Source of the DNA: CAXXIC01 sp049315325 | Lineage (GTDB): Bacteria > Bacteroidota > Bacteroidia > Bacteroidales > UBA7332 | Assembly: GCA_049315325.1 (NCBI GenBank) | Contig: JBMOKJ010000009.1 | Span: 1-64,000 of the forward strand | Length of the DNA: 64,000 nt | Direction: 5' to 3' | Part shown: one piece after another, positions 44,036 through 54,017 of the stretch | How the letters are laid out: every line of letters starts with the position of its first letter | Numbering within the stretch: position 1 is the stretch's first letter | Notes under the pieces: generated by a model | Seen by the model: the letters and a program-made list of their open reading frames with translations, nothing else | Database searches by the model: none | What the model was told of the DNA's origin: nothing | Translations under genes and position numbers: made by a program

Positions 44036-46042
44036 TTACCAACCCTGATTTTGATAGAATGTATTTGACGCTCGTCCTATTTCATTATTTGGAATAGGCA
44101 TCAACGAAAATTTCACATAATTACCCATCAAGGCTTTGATTGCATATACTGGACGTGGTTCGAAGTTTGCTACAGAATTTACACCTGCATCACCTTTATA
44201 AACTGGAGTGGCTGCTCCGTCAGATCCATAAACCTTCACATCATCTACAATTTTATCGTAAACTGCTTTGTATTTATCAAAGCCCCAGCGCATTAAATCC
44301 ATTCGACGAACTCCTTCGAAACACAATTCACGTGATCTTTCGTCTTGAATATACGATAAATCGTACGAGCTGATAGGAGCACTCAATCCTGCACGTCCTC
44401 TAAGTTGATTGAGGTAACCAACGCCTTCGGCAACAGTTGCTCCGCTACCACCTGTTTTCATCAAAGCTGCTTCAGCAGTCATCAACAATACATCGGCATA
44501 ACGCAAAATAGGAAAATTGCACGAGGTATTATACTGTTCACGAGGAGCTGTTGGGTTTAATTCATATTCTCTTCTCCATTTGCCAATACCTCTAGTGTAG
44601 ACATTCAGATAACCAGAAGCAGAAGTACCTACCATTTTCACATTGGTGACAGTGCCACCAGATACTGTGACAGTAAATTTGGTACCAGCACCTGTCGAAA
44701 CGGAAACAGTGCTTGCTGACCAACCAGCACCATAGCCACTCACTGTTAAGGTGTATGACCCATCGGTATATCCGCTTCCTCCTTTTTCGATGACTGTAGC
44801 ATCTACCAACTTATCACCCTTCACAATAAACTGAAGTTTTGCGGTATCTGTTACAGCACCCATTGTTGCTGGCAGTTTACAATTAATGTAGTAGTAGCGC
44901 GCACCGTTTGAGTTTTTGTACAAGTACGGAGATATATTCCAATCGCGGCGCACATCGCCTGGTTCGTATTTTGCCCAAAGGGTATGCTGTGGACGGTAGT
45001 ATGCTTTCGAATAGCCTATTTTACTTGTACCATAACTTGGGTCTTCGCAATCTAATCCCATATACGAACCAAGGTAGTTTTGATAACCTCCATTCCACGA
45101 TTGATATGGGTTTTGTGATGTTGCTGAGTTTGATTTCATATAGAACGAGCAATCCCACATTCCTTCAGGATTTGATGAAGTAGAAACAATATTCATCATA
45201 TTACTTACAAAAACTTTTGCATAGCCTGGCAAAACATCAGAGTTTCCACTTGCTCCTTTGAGCGGAAATGTGTTTGTGTTCAACTGATGAACACCTCTAT
45301 CTATCAATTGCTTACCCCATACCGCTACTGAGTCATACTTCGCTACATCTTTGATATCGGGATGAGAAGCCATAAACAAACCGACACGCAAAGACAATCC
45401 TTCTGCTACCGATTTAGTAATGTAAGTGGTTGTTTGTGTCGTCGTAATTTCGTTCAACATAGGTACAGCATCGCGAAGTTCTTTAACAGAAAATGCACAT
45501 ACTTCTTTTACCGAGTTTCGAGGTAAATCGAGATTACCCATTAAATGAACAGGTATGTTGCGAATAGGCACAGGACCGTAATGTACTGCCAACATAAAAT
45601 GAGCAAATGCACGCAATGTCATAGCTTGTCCTACGATGTCAGCCTTTTTGGCATTATCCATATTCACCGATTTTGCCATTTCTATAACGATATTACATGA
45701 CTCAATCATTTCATAGAAAGTTCTCCAACTCTCTTGTATGTAGGTTGTGTTAGTACTATTGCAATTGTGTAGCCCAACAGTCGTTAAATCTGCATTATTC
45801 GTATTCTTAAAGAACGATTCATCGGTGTCGCATCCATTAACGGCGCCCCACAAAGCTTGTCCATATCCACTTCGGTCAGTGGTAAGAGCACTATAAGCGG
45901 TCGTAAGCATCCCTTTCATCAAGGCTTCAGAAGGCTCTTGCAGATTGGGTTTTGTGCTCGTCATCGAGAGGTCTGTATCGCAAGCGGATAGTGTAAGCAC
46001 TAAGACCGCTATCATAATTTTGAAAATATAGTTTGTTTGCAT
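44036..46042 (-). CDS. susD: SusD/RagB-family nutrient-binding lipoprotein with insertion
   Basis: SusD lids the SusC pore and binds glycan at the cell surface. The protein has lipobox LSAC and the TPR-like SusD fold (TLRAFAHFMLAVHYGPVPI, FPILRYADVLLMTAEAAL, ERSRELCFEGVRRMDLMRWG). At 668 residues it is long for the family. An extra segment of about 80 residues (about 395-478) carries IEKGGSGYTDGSYTLTVSGY and Thr/Val/Gly-rich strands, and a similar GGSGY motif occurs in the 56158-59460 protein. It lies 12 bp after susC. The start could be the Met eight codons later. Confidence 0.93.
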   Translation of the reverse strand: MQTNYIFKIMIAVLVLTLSACDTDLSMTSTKPNLQEPSEALMKGMLTTAYSALTTDRSGYGQALWGAVNGCDTDESFFKNTNNADLTTVGLHNCNSTNTTYIQESWRTFYEMIESCNIVIEMAKSVNMDNAKKADIVGQAMTLRAFAHFMLAVHYGPVPIRNIPVHLMGNLDLPRNSVKEVCAFSVKELRDAVPMLNEITTTQTTTYITKSVAEGLSLRVGLFMASHPDIKDVAKYDSVAVWGKQLIDRGVHQLNTNTFPLKGASGNSDVLPGYAKVFVSNMMNIVSTSSNPEGMWDCSFYMKSNSATSQNPYQSWNGGYQNYLGSYMGLDCEDPSYGTSKIGYSKAYYRPQHTLWAKYEPGDVRRDWNISPYLYKNSNGARYYYINCKLPATMGAVTDTAKLQFIVKGDKLVDATVIEKGGSGYTDGSYTLTVSGYGAGWSASTVSVSTGAGTKFTVTVSGGTVTNVKMVGTSASGYLNVYTRGIGKWRREYELNPTAPREQYNTSCNFPILRYADVLLMTAEAALMKTGGSGATVAEGVGYLNQLRGRAGLSAPISSYDLSYIQDERSRELCFEGVRRMDLMRWGFDKYKAVYDKIVDDVKVYGSDGAATPVYKGDAGVNSVANFEPRPVYAIKALMGNYVKFSLMPIPNNEIGRASNTFYQNQGW

Positions 46043-46054
46043 GACTCTATTTCT

Positions 46055-49000
46055 TTAGAAAGTTATATTTACACCACCAGTCAAAATCAAAGAACGAGGA
46101 TAGGCCGCATTATCCATTCCACCTGTCATGGAAGAATATGAGGTTGTATTCGTTATTTCGGTATAACCTGTTCCTCTGGTGCTATTCACCCCGCCATAAT
46201 TGGACACCTCTGGATCTTGCCCTGAATATTTAGTCCATGTAGCAATATTCTGAGCTGAAACAGTCAACATCAAGTTAGAAATACCCAATTTACTAAGCCC
46301 TTTTTTGGGAACGGTGTAACTAAGCGACAAGGTTTTGAAACGAACAAACGAACCATCTTCGACAAATTTATCTGTCACAAGAGGAGTTGAGACGCGGACA
46401 TCACCACCACCCGTAGATTCTAGAATTCTTGGAATATCGGTATCGGTGTTAGTTGGTGTCCAACGATTTGCAAACGACTCATACATATTTCCTCTGGTCA
46501 AGTATTTACCTGATTCTGAGAATTTGAGTGCATTGTAGTTCAATACCTTATTACCATAGCTGTATTGGAAAAACGCTTGAAGGCTAAATCCTTTCCAACT
46601 GAGATTTGTGGTAAGACCTCCTGTCAGGAATGGAATTGGTGAGCCTAATGTCGTTCGATCATTGTCATCGATTACTCCATCACCATTCAAATCTTTGTAT
46701 TTTCTATCGCCGGGTTGAGGTGGATAGTTAGGATTTTTAAGTGTTGCGAAACGCACCACATCAGGTTTTAGTGTATAAGTTCCATTCGGATTTGTGTAAA
46801 AATCATCGTATTTATATAACCCATCGCTCATAAATCCGTAGAACTGAGATATATTTCCTCCTTTTTTGGCAACCCAAAGCGAAGCAATATTATCTGGACC
46901 ACCTTGCACCAAGACATCATTCCCTTGTGCAATCTCCAAAACCTTATTTGTATTGTAGCTTGTGTTGAGATTCACACTCCAGGTCAATTTCTTGGTTTTT
47001 ACCAATACAGCACCTAAGGTGATTTCAAGTCCTTCATTCAAAACACTACCTACATTCTCGTAGCGTGTGTTCGACCCATTAAAATAGCCCGAATAATAGG
47101 GAATATTTTTGGCCATTAAAAAGCCTGAAGTGGTCTTGCGATAGTAATCGGCAACGAGAGAAAATTTATCGTCTAAGAAAGACCAATCTGTACCAATGTT
47201 GTATTCATGTGTTTTTTCCCAAGTTAAATCAGGATTCGAATAAAAATATTGAGTCAAACCACTGGTCAATGTAGCTGGTGTTCCGTCAATTGGCACCCCA
47301 TCGAAAGGGTAAGATTTGGACAACTGAAGTTGTCCCAATTCGAGCAAGTAGGAGAAATCACTTACTCCACGCTGATTACCCACCGACCCAGTACTGATAC
47401 GTATTTTGGCATCGCTAACCACATCGCTCAAATTTTCCATAAATGGCTCTTGATTCAGTCTCCAGGCAAAAGCTCCCGATGGGAAGTAGCCCCATTGATG
47501 CCCCTTCATGAATTTTGACGAACCATCGGCACGAAAATTCACTGTAAACAGGTACCGATCTTTGAACGTATAATTTATTCTGCCCAAGTAAGACAGCAAC
47601 TGATTGGCAGAACCATTGTATCCTGTCTGCGAGCCAGTCGATGATTTATATGCTTGTGCCGAAGATAAGTTATACAAACCGAGATACTCAAATTCAGGTG
47701 TCATATTGATAGCTCTCAACGATGTCCTAATAAAGTCACTTCGTTGATAAGTAACCCCCATCAACACATCTATCAAATTATCACGATTCAATTTTTTCTT
47801 ATAGGTCAGCAAGTTTTCATTTAAGATGTTTGTGACATTTTGGTTTTCAACATATCCATTTACACCATTCGCATTAATAGGAGTTGAAGTGGTGGTAGTC
47901 GCATCAGAGCGTTTCTTTAAGGTCGTACCTTGAATCGTTTTCGAGTTATAAAACACCTCATTATTATTGCCAGTGAACGTGCCACCGATAGACGAGGTTA
48001 AGATAAAATCATTCAAAAACCGCCATTCCAACTTACCATTGACCTGCGTGTTGGTTTGTAATTTCGTATTTTGCTCATTTTGTGCTTGTTGTAGTGGATT
48101 AATCAAAATAGAAGCATCGATACCATACTCCAAATCTCCGCCTGCCATCATCGTACTATCCAACTGAGACAGGAGAAGGTCTTGTCCTCCAATACCAGAA
48201 GTTGGTCTGTATTGACGCATATTATTCATCACTGTATTCACACTCGATTTCACCGTACTGTGTGTAGCCTTAACCTGCACTTTCAATGTTTTACTCAATC
48301 GTTGATCTAGGTTGATTTGTGCGTTGTAGCGTTTCATCCCTGTATTCATTATCACACCTTTCTGATCCACAAAGCCCAAGCTCAGATTGTATTTTGTATC
48401 AGCGGTACCACCATTCATCAATAATGAGTGAGTTTGGGTAGGCGAATTACTCATCAAAATATCTGGCCAATTGTATCCTTTTTCATCTTTATAAGAATCT
48501 AAATCGCGAATAATAACTCCATTATCGAGGTACATTTTTTTATACGTATTGTAAGCGTTTGACCCTACACCATACTCTTTGCGAGCAATCTCCTCCTGCA
48601 TTTTCACATATTCATAAGGCCCCATCATTGCAGGCATAGTAGGTTGTAAAGCCAACGAATAGTTGTAGTTATAACTTACTTTGGTCTTACCCATCACGCC
48701 TTGTTTGGTGTTGATAATAATTACACCATTCGCACCACGCGAACCATAAATAGCTATGGATGAGGCATCCTTTAAGACGTCGGTACTTTCAATGTTTTTT
48801 GGGTCGAGCGATTTCATATCGAAATTTTCCATCGGGAAACCGTCAATCACATAGAGGGGAGAGGCATCTTGAGAAAGAGATCCACCACGTATGGTAACTT
48901 GAGCTACTCCATCTGGTGAGCCATCAGGCGAAGTGATATTCACACCTGCCACTCGTCCAGCCAACAATTGATCGAGGTTGGTAATCGGTGATTGCTCCAG

Positions 49001-49402
49001 GTCTTTCATATTGACTCTGCCTACAGCCCCTGTAACATCTTTACGTTTCACCGAACCATATCCGATAGCGACTACGGTATTCAACTCGACCGATTTCTCT
49101 TTGAGAGTAGCATTTACAATATCTTTTCTATTGACATTGATTTCGACTTTCTCCATACCAATAAAGCTAAATACTAGAGTAGCATTCGGCTCTGCATTGA
49201 TTGAATATCGACCTTGTACATCGGTTATTGAACCGACTTGCGATCCTTTGACTACAACTGAGACTCCTGGAAGAGGCTCTTTCTGTTGATCAGTTACGAC
49301 ACCAATTATCTGTTTCTTTTGAGCATTCAGAGAAAGACCAAATGCGCAAAAAAGCAGAACTAAAAGCCATCTTTCTTTACGCTTAAACATGTACATGTGC
49401 AT
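46055..49402 (-). CDS. susC: SusC/RagA-family TonB-dependent outer-membrane transporter
   Basis: The 1115-residue protein imports oligosaccharides using TonB energy. After a signal peptide it has a carboxypeptidase-regulatory-like domain (about 32-110, IIGVVTDQQKEPLPGVSVVV), a plug (about 120-235, VAIGYGSVKRKDVTGAVGRV and GSRGANGVIIINTK), and a 22-strand barrel ending YPRSLILTGGVNITF. Starts at 49402, 49396 and 49390 are all possible, and the last directly precedes the positive signal-peptide start MFKRKERWLL. It heads the minus-strand operon and carries the shared operator promoter upstream. Confidence 0.95.
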   Translation of the reverse strand: MHMYMFKRKERWLLVLLFCAFGLSLNAQKKQIIGVVTDQQKEPLPGVSVVVKGSQVGSITDVQGRYSINAEPNATLVFSFIGMEKVEINVNRKDIVNATLKEKSVELNTVVAIGYGSVKRKDVTGAVGRVNMKDLEQSPITNLDQLLAGRVAGVNITSPDGSPDGVAQVTIRGGSLSQDASPLYVIDGFPMENFDMKSLDPKNIESTDVLKDASSIAIYGSRGANGVIIINTKQGVMGKTKVSYNYNYSLALQPTMPAMMGPYEYVKMQEEIARKEYGVGSNAYNTYKKMYLDNGVIIRDLDSYKDEKGYNWPDILMSNSPTQTHSLLMNGGTADTKYNLSLGFVDQKGVIMNTGMKRYNAQINLDQRLSKTLKVQVKATHSTVKSSVNTVMNNMRQYRPTSGIGGQDLLLSQLDSTMMAGGDLEYGIDASILINPLQQAQNEQNTKLQTNTQVNGKLEWRFLNDFILTSSIGGTFTGNNNEVFYNSKTIQGTTLKKRSDATTTTSTPINANGVNGYVENQNVTNILNENLLTYKKKLNRDNLIDVLMGVTYQRSDFIRTSLRAINMTPEFEYLGLYNLSSAQAYKSSTGSQTGYNGSANQLLSYLGRINYTFKDRYLFTVNFRADGSSKFMKGHQWGYFPSGAFAWRLNQEPFMENLSDVVSDAKIRISTGSVGNQRGVSDFSYLLELGQLQLSKSYPFDGVPIDGTPATLTSGLTQYFYSNPDLTWEKTHEYNIGTDWSFLDDKFSLVADYYRKTTSGFLMAKNIPYYSGYFNGSNTRYENVGSVLNEGLEITLGAVLVKTKKLTWSVNLNTSYNTNKVLEIAQGNDVLVQGGPDNIASLWVAKKGGNISQFYGFMSDGLYKYDDFYTNPNGTYTLKPDVVRFATLKNPNYPPQPGDRKYKDLNGDGVIDDNDRTTLGSPIPFLTGGLTTNLSWKGFSLQAFFQYSYGNKVLNYNALKFSESGKYLTRGNMYESFANRWTPTNTDTDIPRILESTGGGDVRVSTPLVTDKFVEDGSFVRFKTLSLSYTVPKKGLSKLGISNLMLTVSAQNIATWTKYSGQDPEVSNYGGVNSTRGTGYTEITNTTSYSSMTGGMDNAAYPRSLILTGGVNITF

Positions 49403-49465
49403 AATTCTTTTAAGGTTAAATTCACTTTTTTTGAGAATGATAGTTAATCATAGGTTTTGGAGTTG

Positions 49466-49530
49466 TGAAGGTATATCATTTAAGTAAAATAGGATAAAAA
49501 AAATGTTACAATTTATAGTAAAAATGTGCC
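49466..49530 (-). promoter_or_regulatory. Shared-operator promoter of susC
   Basis: The operator (49505-49530) reads GTTACAATTTA-TAG-TAAAAATGTGCC on the plus strand, an imperfect inverted repeat. The -7 position 36 bp nearer susC is TACCTTCA on the minus strand (49466-49473), six of eight bases matching TAnnTTTG. No good -33 is present, suggesting an activator is needed. The gap 49403-49987 otherwise holds a short tandem repeat and the terminator of the next gene. Confidence 0.6.
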
Positions 49531-49575
49531 ATTTGTAAATATTATGCAAAACCATGTCCTTGATTTTCAATTTTG

Positions 49576-49615
49576 TACAAAAAAAGCAATAAATCTTTAC
49601 AAAAAAAGCAATAAA
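49576..49615. repeat. Two tandem 18-bp direct repeats
   Basis: TACAAAAAAAGCAATAAA occurs at 49576-49593 and again at 49598-49615, a 22-bp period. It lies in the 585-bp gap upstream of the susC operator. Purpose unknown. The spacing of two helical turns would suit a protein-binding site, but an A-rich chance repeat is possible. Confidence 0.55.
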
Positions 49616-49711
49616 AATATTATTGATCTATTGCTCACACATTTCAGTAGATGTATATTTCAAAACAGGTATTGAAAGAATGGGTTTTCAGTAAAATTCG
49701 TCACAAATGAA

Positions 49712-49740
49712 AAAAGAGTGACCGTTACAGCCACTCTTTT
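49712..49740 (-). terminator. Terminator of the 49988-51781 gene
   Basis: A perfect 9-bp stem (AAAAGAGTG at 49712-49720, CACTCTTTT at 49732-49740) with an 11-nt loop is followed by a U-run on the minus strand. It lies 248 bp after the stop codon of the beta-helix gene, which would leave a long 3' tail. Confidence 0.8.
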
Positions 49741-49987
49741 ACAAACACAAAAAACACACTTAAATTTTCAATACCAATATACAATTGACAATGCAAAATG
49801 ATGGGTTATTTTATCAACATGCAACCTGGTATTTCACATAAATAAAACAATTTGAAAAACACTATTTCAATCATTTAAATTATGCTATTTGTTGGAGTTA
49901 TCACAACTCCATTCTATTTTCTCCACAATCAATGACACACAAACTACCAATAAATGATTGGTGGAGAAATAGGACCTCTACTCAGTA

Positions 49988-51781
49988 TTAATGAGCAATA
50001 ACTTTGAACACTTGATTCGAATGTGCTGATGATACCTTCACTGCAATAAATCCAGTTGATACAGGAATTGATACTGTATTGGCATCAGCCACCTTAGAAG
50101 CAATAGCCTGTCCGCTCAGATTAAAAATCGTAATGCGATCACCTTCGTTAACACCCGATATTCTGACTGCACCTTTTTGAGCTACTATCGACACATGACT
50201 AGCCAAAGGACGAGTAATACCAGAAGAAAGTTTTTCAATAATAACAGGATTAGCGCCTGATACAGGAATATTAATGGCGTTTACGCCCGATTGATAATCT
50301 GTGCCATCAACAGAAAGAGCATATCCATCAGGAATAGTCGCTATCAAAGTAAGCGGTAAGCCCATCAAACGTTTCACATCAAAAATTTGAGTGTGAACAT
50401 ACAATCCTTCGGCAGCAGCAAATGTTTTTGCAAATACAATTTTATTCGTAATTTTCAATTCACCAGACAACGCTAAGTTAATAGTAGAATCAGCAAGGAA
50501 GCCAGTCGATTTGTAAAGTGTATCTGGCGACAATGCGTCGAATGTATTGTTACGTATAGTTGTAAAATGGTACCCGTTTAAAATTGTATTGGTAAATGTT
50601 GACGAAGTCGAACCATTAGTTGCAGCATTCAAAGGCATTAAATCGGCAGCTTTAGATTGCTTTGTTCCGTCTGTTTTATTGTTGTAATTCGAAAGCACAC
50701 AATTATTCAGCACTACATCTAAATTCGCATAATTATCAGCATCAATAGCTGCACGAGCCGATGATTTACGTTTTGCGTAATTCCCAATCAAGCTACAATC
50801 TGTTAAATTCAGGTAGTTTTTAGGAATTGTATTAAACCAAAATACTGAACCTTTTGCTGTACAACTACTATTGACAAAAATCGAACGAACCACATTTACA
50901 GTATTACTTTGCGTACCACCAGCAACATAGATGCAACCACCTGAACTTGTATTATCTGTAGCATTCATACAATAATTTGTATCAAACAGACAATCAGTAA
51001 TATTACAAGTGATAAGCGATGTAAAATAAAGCGCTCCAGCACGACCATAAGCTGTATTATTTTTAAATGTGCAATTCGTAAAATTAAATATTTTAGGATT
51101 TGTTGACCCATTGTTGCAGAAGAAAGCACCGCCATATCCATTGCCTGTAGTCCAAGTAGCCTGGTTTCCAATAAAATGACAATTATCAAACGAGACAGTA
51201 ACGTTGTATGCAAAATTAGCCATTGAAGCAGCACCACCGTTGGCATTCAACGAGATATTATTGACAAAGTTCAAATTCTTTAAATCAATGTCTGATTGAG
51301 AAGAGGTAATATTCAAAGCAGTTCCACCGTTACCAGTTGCCATGTTGAATCCTTTGAAGTTCAGCCCATCAATTACAATTTTATTAAAAGGAGCAGATGT
51401 AGTAGCATTAATATTAAAACAGCGTGCTGTACCTCCAGCTGATGGTTCGAAAATGGTTGAATCGGTTGCTAAAGCTCGTGAAGTAGGAATAGTTGTTCCA
51501 GTCAGATTTGAAGCATAACCACCAATCACAGTAACATATTTTGTTAGGGTAAGTGATGTAGAGCGTTGATATACGCCAGCAGCAATGTGCACTACGTCAC
51601 CATCAATCAATCCGGCAGGTGTGCCGCTGATTACACCAACATTACAAGGGTCGTCCCAACTTGCGCCAGTGCCCGATGCGTTTGGTTTAACAAACCAATC
51701 TTTTGCTGACAGTGTTGTACTTGCAAGAAGAGCGCAAGCAACAAGGATAATAATTCTGTTTTTTTGTAGGATTCTTTTCAT
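49988..51781 (-). CDS. Surface beta-helix protein with T9SS signal
   Basis: The 597-residue protein has a signal peptide (about 1-26) and a right-handed parallel beta-helix of short rungs rich in Asn, Ser and Thr (about 70-430, e.g. VSFDNCHFIGNQ, NFTNCTFKNNTAYG). A C-terminal T9SS-type sorting domain follows (about 525-597, VRISGVNEGDRITIFNLSGQ). It should be exported through the outer membrane and anchored or released. No catalytic motif is visible. It belongs to a tandem family with 51994-53820 and 54018-55931, each with its own operator-type promoter and terminator. It may bind or cut the polysaccharide. Confidence 0.75.
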   Translation of the reverse strand: MKRILQKNRIIILVACALLASTTLSAKDWFVKPNASGTGASWDDPCNVGVISGTPAGLIDGDVVHIAAGVYQRSTSLTLTKYVTVIGGYASNLTGTTIPTSRALATDSTIFEPSAGGTARCFNINATTSAPFNKIVIDGLNFKGFNMATGNGGTALNITSSQSDIDLKNLNFVNNISLNANGGAASMANFAYNVTVSFDNCHFIGNQATWTTGNGYGGAFFCNNGSTNPKIFNFTNCTFKNNTAYGRAGALYFTSLITCNITDCLFDTNYCMNATDNTSSGGCIYVAGGTQSNTVNVVRSIFVNSSCTAKGSVFWFNTIPKNYLNLTDCSLIGNYAKRKSSARAAIDADNYANLDVVLNNCVLSNYNNKTDGTKQSKAADLMPLNAATNGSTSSTFTNTILNGYHFTTIRNNTFDALSPDTLYKSTGFLADSTINLALSGELKITNKIVFAKTFAAAEGLYVHTQIFDVKRLMGLPLTLIATIPDGYALSVDGTDYQSGVNAINIPVSGANPVIIEKLSSGITRPLASHVSIVAQKGAVRISGVNEGDRITIFNLSGQAIASKVADANTVSIPVSTGFIAVKVSSAHSNQVFKVIAH

Positions 51782-51829
51782 AATACGAATAATTTAGAGG
51801 TTAATAAAACTATGTGTGTTTGCACATTA

Positions 51830-51894
51830 CAAAACTACACAGATATATAACAAATAAATAGAAAAATTGTATTCATTTCTAGTAAAAATGTTAC
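51830..51894 (-). promoter_or_regulatory. Shared-operator promoter of the 49988-51781 gene
   Basis: The operator (51866-51894) reads ATTGTATTCATTT-CTA-GTAAAAATGTTACC on the plus strand, a degenerate copy of the shared palindrome. The -7 box TAGTTTTG (minus strand, 51830-51837) matches TAnnTTTG exactly and lies 36 bp from the aligned operator end. Confidence 0.65.
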
Positions 51895-51925
51895 CAATAC
51901 AATAAAATGTGATTCTTTCAAGCAA

Positions 51926-51967
51926 AAACGGCAACAATAAAAGAAGTTATCTCTATTGTTGCCGTTT
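51926..51967 (-). terminator. Terminator of the 51994-53820 gene
   Basis: A perfect 14-bp stem (AAACGGCAACAATA at 51926-51939, TATTGTTGCCGTTT at 51954-51967) with a 14-nt loop is followed by a U-rich stretch on the minus strand, 27 bp after the stop codon. Confidence 0.88.
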
Positions 51968-51993
51968 ATGCTAATTAGGTATTGAATCTTCGA

Positions 51994-53820
51994 TTATTTC
52001 ACTAAAGCCTTTACAACTTCACTGCTTTTTGCAGAGTTTACTTTGACAACCACAAACCCTTTTGCTGCGAATGTCATTGTTGAAGATGTGGCAACACTGC
52101 TGTTCAACAGTTGTCCATTTGCAGAATAGACTGACACTTTGCTACCTAATTCAAGATTCGAAAGGTGCAATACTCCGTTAGAAGAATAGGTTTTAACATT
52201 ACTACCTGATGCGACAATGATAGCAGTTGCAGGATTATATTTCGCTAGCAATGCATTTGATGCAGCTACAATATCATTAATAGTACTTACTGAAGTTAAT
52301 GTAGCCATGTCGCCAGAATTAAGCAGATTTGTGTAAATTGTTTTCAAATATGCAAGAGAGCCTGGAAGTGGGAAATTTATTCCTGTAGCAAGAAACTCTC
52401 CGTTGGCAATAATATCAGTATAACTTATTTTGTTGTAAGTCCTTGAGAACTGAGCCACATCGCGCAAGGTATCATTCAAAGCTGTATTGGTATTGTTCGA
52501 TACAATACTATTTTGAATAGTGATGGTATCAGCAGTTGTTGTACCTGCTGCATAAGTAATTGCACGAGTTACAAGAGATCTCCCAACATTACCTACAAAT
52601 GCAGAGTTTTTGATGGTGATATTAGATTTACCTGCGGCAGAGTATAATACTGAAGCTGAACCATTCGTAGCATGAGCAGAACTCGTATTGTTATACGCAT
52701 AACAACTATCAATCGTCACATTAGAAGTTGCATTTTGCACTCCAAAGACGGCACCACTGTTTTGGGTTGTTCCACCCGAAGTGTTATTGGTGAAAATTGA
52801 TTTCTTAATCGTAGAACGTGTTGATGCCGCATTCCAATAGATCAAACCACGACCGTTATCGGAGCAGCTATCAAATTTACAGTTATAAATCGTAAGATTC
52901 GGCGAACTAAAGATAATCGCTCCACCATGACCACTACCAGCTGTTGCATTGGCTGTTTTACAATTCTTAAACGTAGAGTTAGTAATATTTACAGTAATGA
53001 ATGTTCCTGCATATATAGCTCCACCAGCCCCAGCTTTCGTCCCATTGAAGGTACAGTTATCAATATTCAACGTGTAGGCATTTGTCGAACTACCGTTGGC
53101 ATAAATGGCTCCACCGCTGTAATTTGTTGACACACTTGGAGCAGTAGTACTTTTAAAGATACAACCCGATACAGAGATTGTGTATCCCGTTTTAGTATTG
53201 GTGCTCATCACTCCACCGTTATTCCCAGAAGTGATATTCTCGAACCAGCAATCTTTGATCGTTGCATTGGCCGTAATATTATTTATATTGATTGCACCCG
53301 CTACACCTGTGGCAGTAGCTGCAAAATTCGTAAATTTACAGTTTTGAATAACTGCATTAAGGGTTGAACTGGATGGGCACTCAATTGCTTGACCATTTTG
53401 ATTGTTATTTAACCCATCGAAAGTAATACCTTGTAATGTAACAGTTCCAGTTTGAACTGCTCCAAGGTTGAAAATACGGAACGTTGAAGCAGCAGCTTGA
53501 GTGAATTTTGTAATGTTAGTTGTTGGATTTGACATCGCAGTTGTAATACTTGCTTCATCTTCTGTACCGGCAAAGCCACCAATCACAGTATATGCTTTCC
53601 CCAAGGTGACGTTTGCTGTTTGAGTATAAGTTCCAGCCGCTACATAAATCACATCACTTGCAGCAGCAGAGCTTGCGGCTTTGGTCATAGTTACAGCAGT
53701 AGCCCAAGTTGTTCCACCAGTTGTGTTGGCATTCCCATCACCTTTCACAAACCAATTGGCTGCAAAAATTGAATTTGCAATTGTAGCAAAGACAAATAAA
53801 AAAAGTACTTTCTTTTTCAT
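51994..53820 (-). CDS. Surface beta-helix protein with T9SS signal
   Basis: The 608-residue protein has a signal peptide (about 1-20) and a beta-helix starting after WFVKGDGNANTTGGTTW, with YTVIGGFAGTEDEAS and rungs such as IQNCKFTNFAAT and VSGCIFKSTTAP (about 100-470). It ends in a T9SS-type domain (about 540-608, KVSVYSANGQLLNSSVATSS). It resembles its two neighbours in layout. Like them it is a single-gene unit with operator-type promoter and terminator. It is a surface protein, with no visible catalytic motif. Choice between adhesin, glycan binder and lyase is open. Confidence 0.75.
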   Translation of the reverse strand: MKKKVLFLFVFATIANSIFAANWFVKGDGNANTTGGTTWATAVTMTKAASSAAASDVIYVAAGTYTQTANVTLGKAYTVIGGFAGTEDEASITTAMSNPTTNITKFTQAAASTFRIFNLGAVQTGTVTLQGITFDGLNNNQNGQAIECPSSSTLNAVIQNCKFTNFAATATGVAGAININNITANATIKDCWFENITSGNNGGVMSTNTKTGYTISVSGCIFKSTTAPSVSTNYSGGAIYANGSSTNAYTLNIDNCTFNGTKAGAGGAIYAGTFITVNITNSTFKNCKTANATAGSGHGGAIIFSSPNLTIYNCKFDSCSDNGRGLIYWNAASTRSTIKKSIFTNNTSGGTTQNSGAVFGVQNATSNVTIDSCYAYNNTSSAHATNGSASVLYSAAGKSNITIKNSAFVGNVGRSLVTRAITYAAGTTTADTITIQNSIVSNNTNTALNDTLRDVAQFSRTYNKISYTDIIANGEFLATGINFPLPGSLAYLKTIYTNLLNSGDMATLTSVSTINDIVAASNALLAKYNPATAIIVASGSNVKTYSSNGVLHLSNLELGSKVSVYSANGQLLNSSVATSSTMTFAAKGFVVVKVNSAKSSEVVKALVK

Positions 53821-53858
53821 AGTTAAATGTTTAGATGGTTAATAAAAATTTATCAATA

Positions 53859-53925
53859 CAAATATACATTGTGTTTTTTAATTACAATAAAACAAAAATT
53901 TCAATTTATGGTAAAATTGTTACAT
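53859..53925 (-). promoter_or_regulatory. Shared-operator promoter of the 51994-53820 gene
   Basis: The operator (53902-53925) reads CAATTTATGG-TAAAATTGTTACAT on the plus strand. The -7 box TATATTTG (minus strand, 53859-53866) lies 36 bp from its end, and a TTG lies 18 bp upstream of that box. This is the best complete example of the module. Confidence 0.75.
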
Positions 53926-53965
53926 CAGTATGATTTTCTTGTTTCAACTTATATATGCAAAAAAA

Positions 53966-53997
53966 AGAATCGCCCTGTGCAAGCACAAAGCGATTCT
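53966..53997 (-). terminator. Terminator of the 54018-55931 gene
   Basis: The outer stem AGAATCGC/GCGATTCT and inner stem TGTG/CACA enclose loop CAAG, with a run of seven U on the minus strand. The centre (CGCCCTGTGCAAGCACA) is identical to the terminator at 56095-56122. Confidence 0.88.
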
Positions 53998-54017
53998 CAA
54001 TACATTACAAAAAAAAT

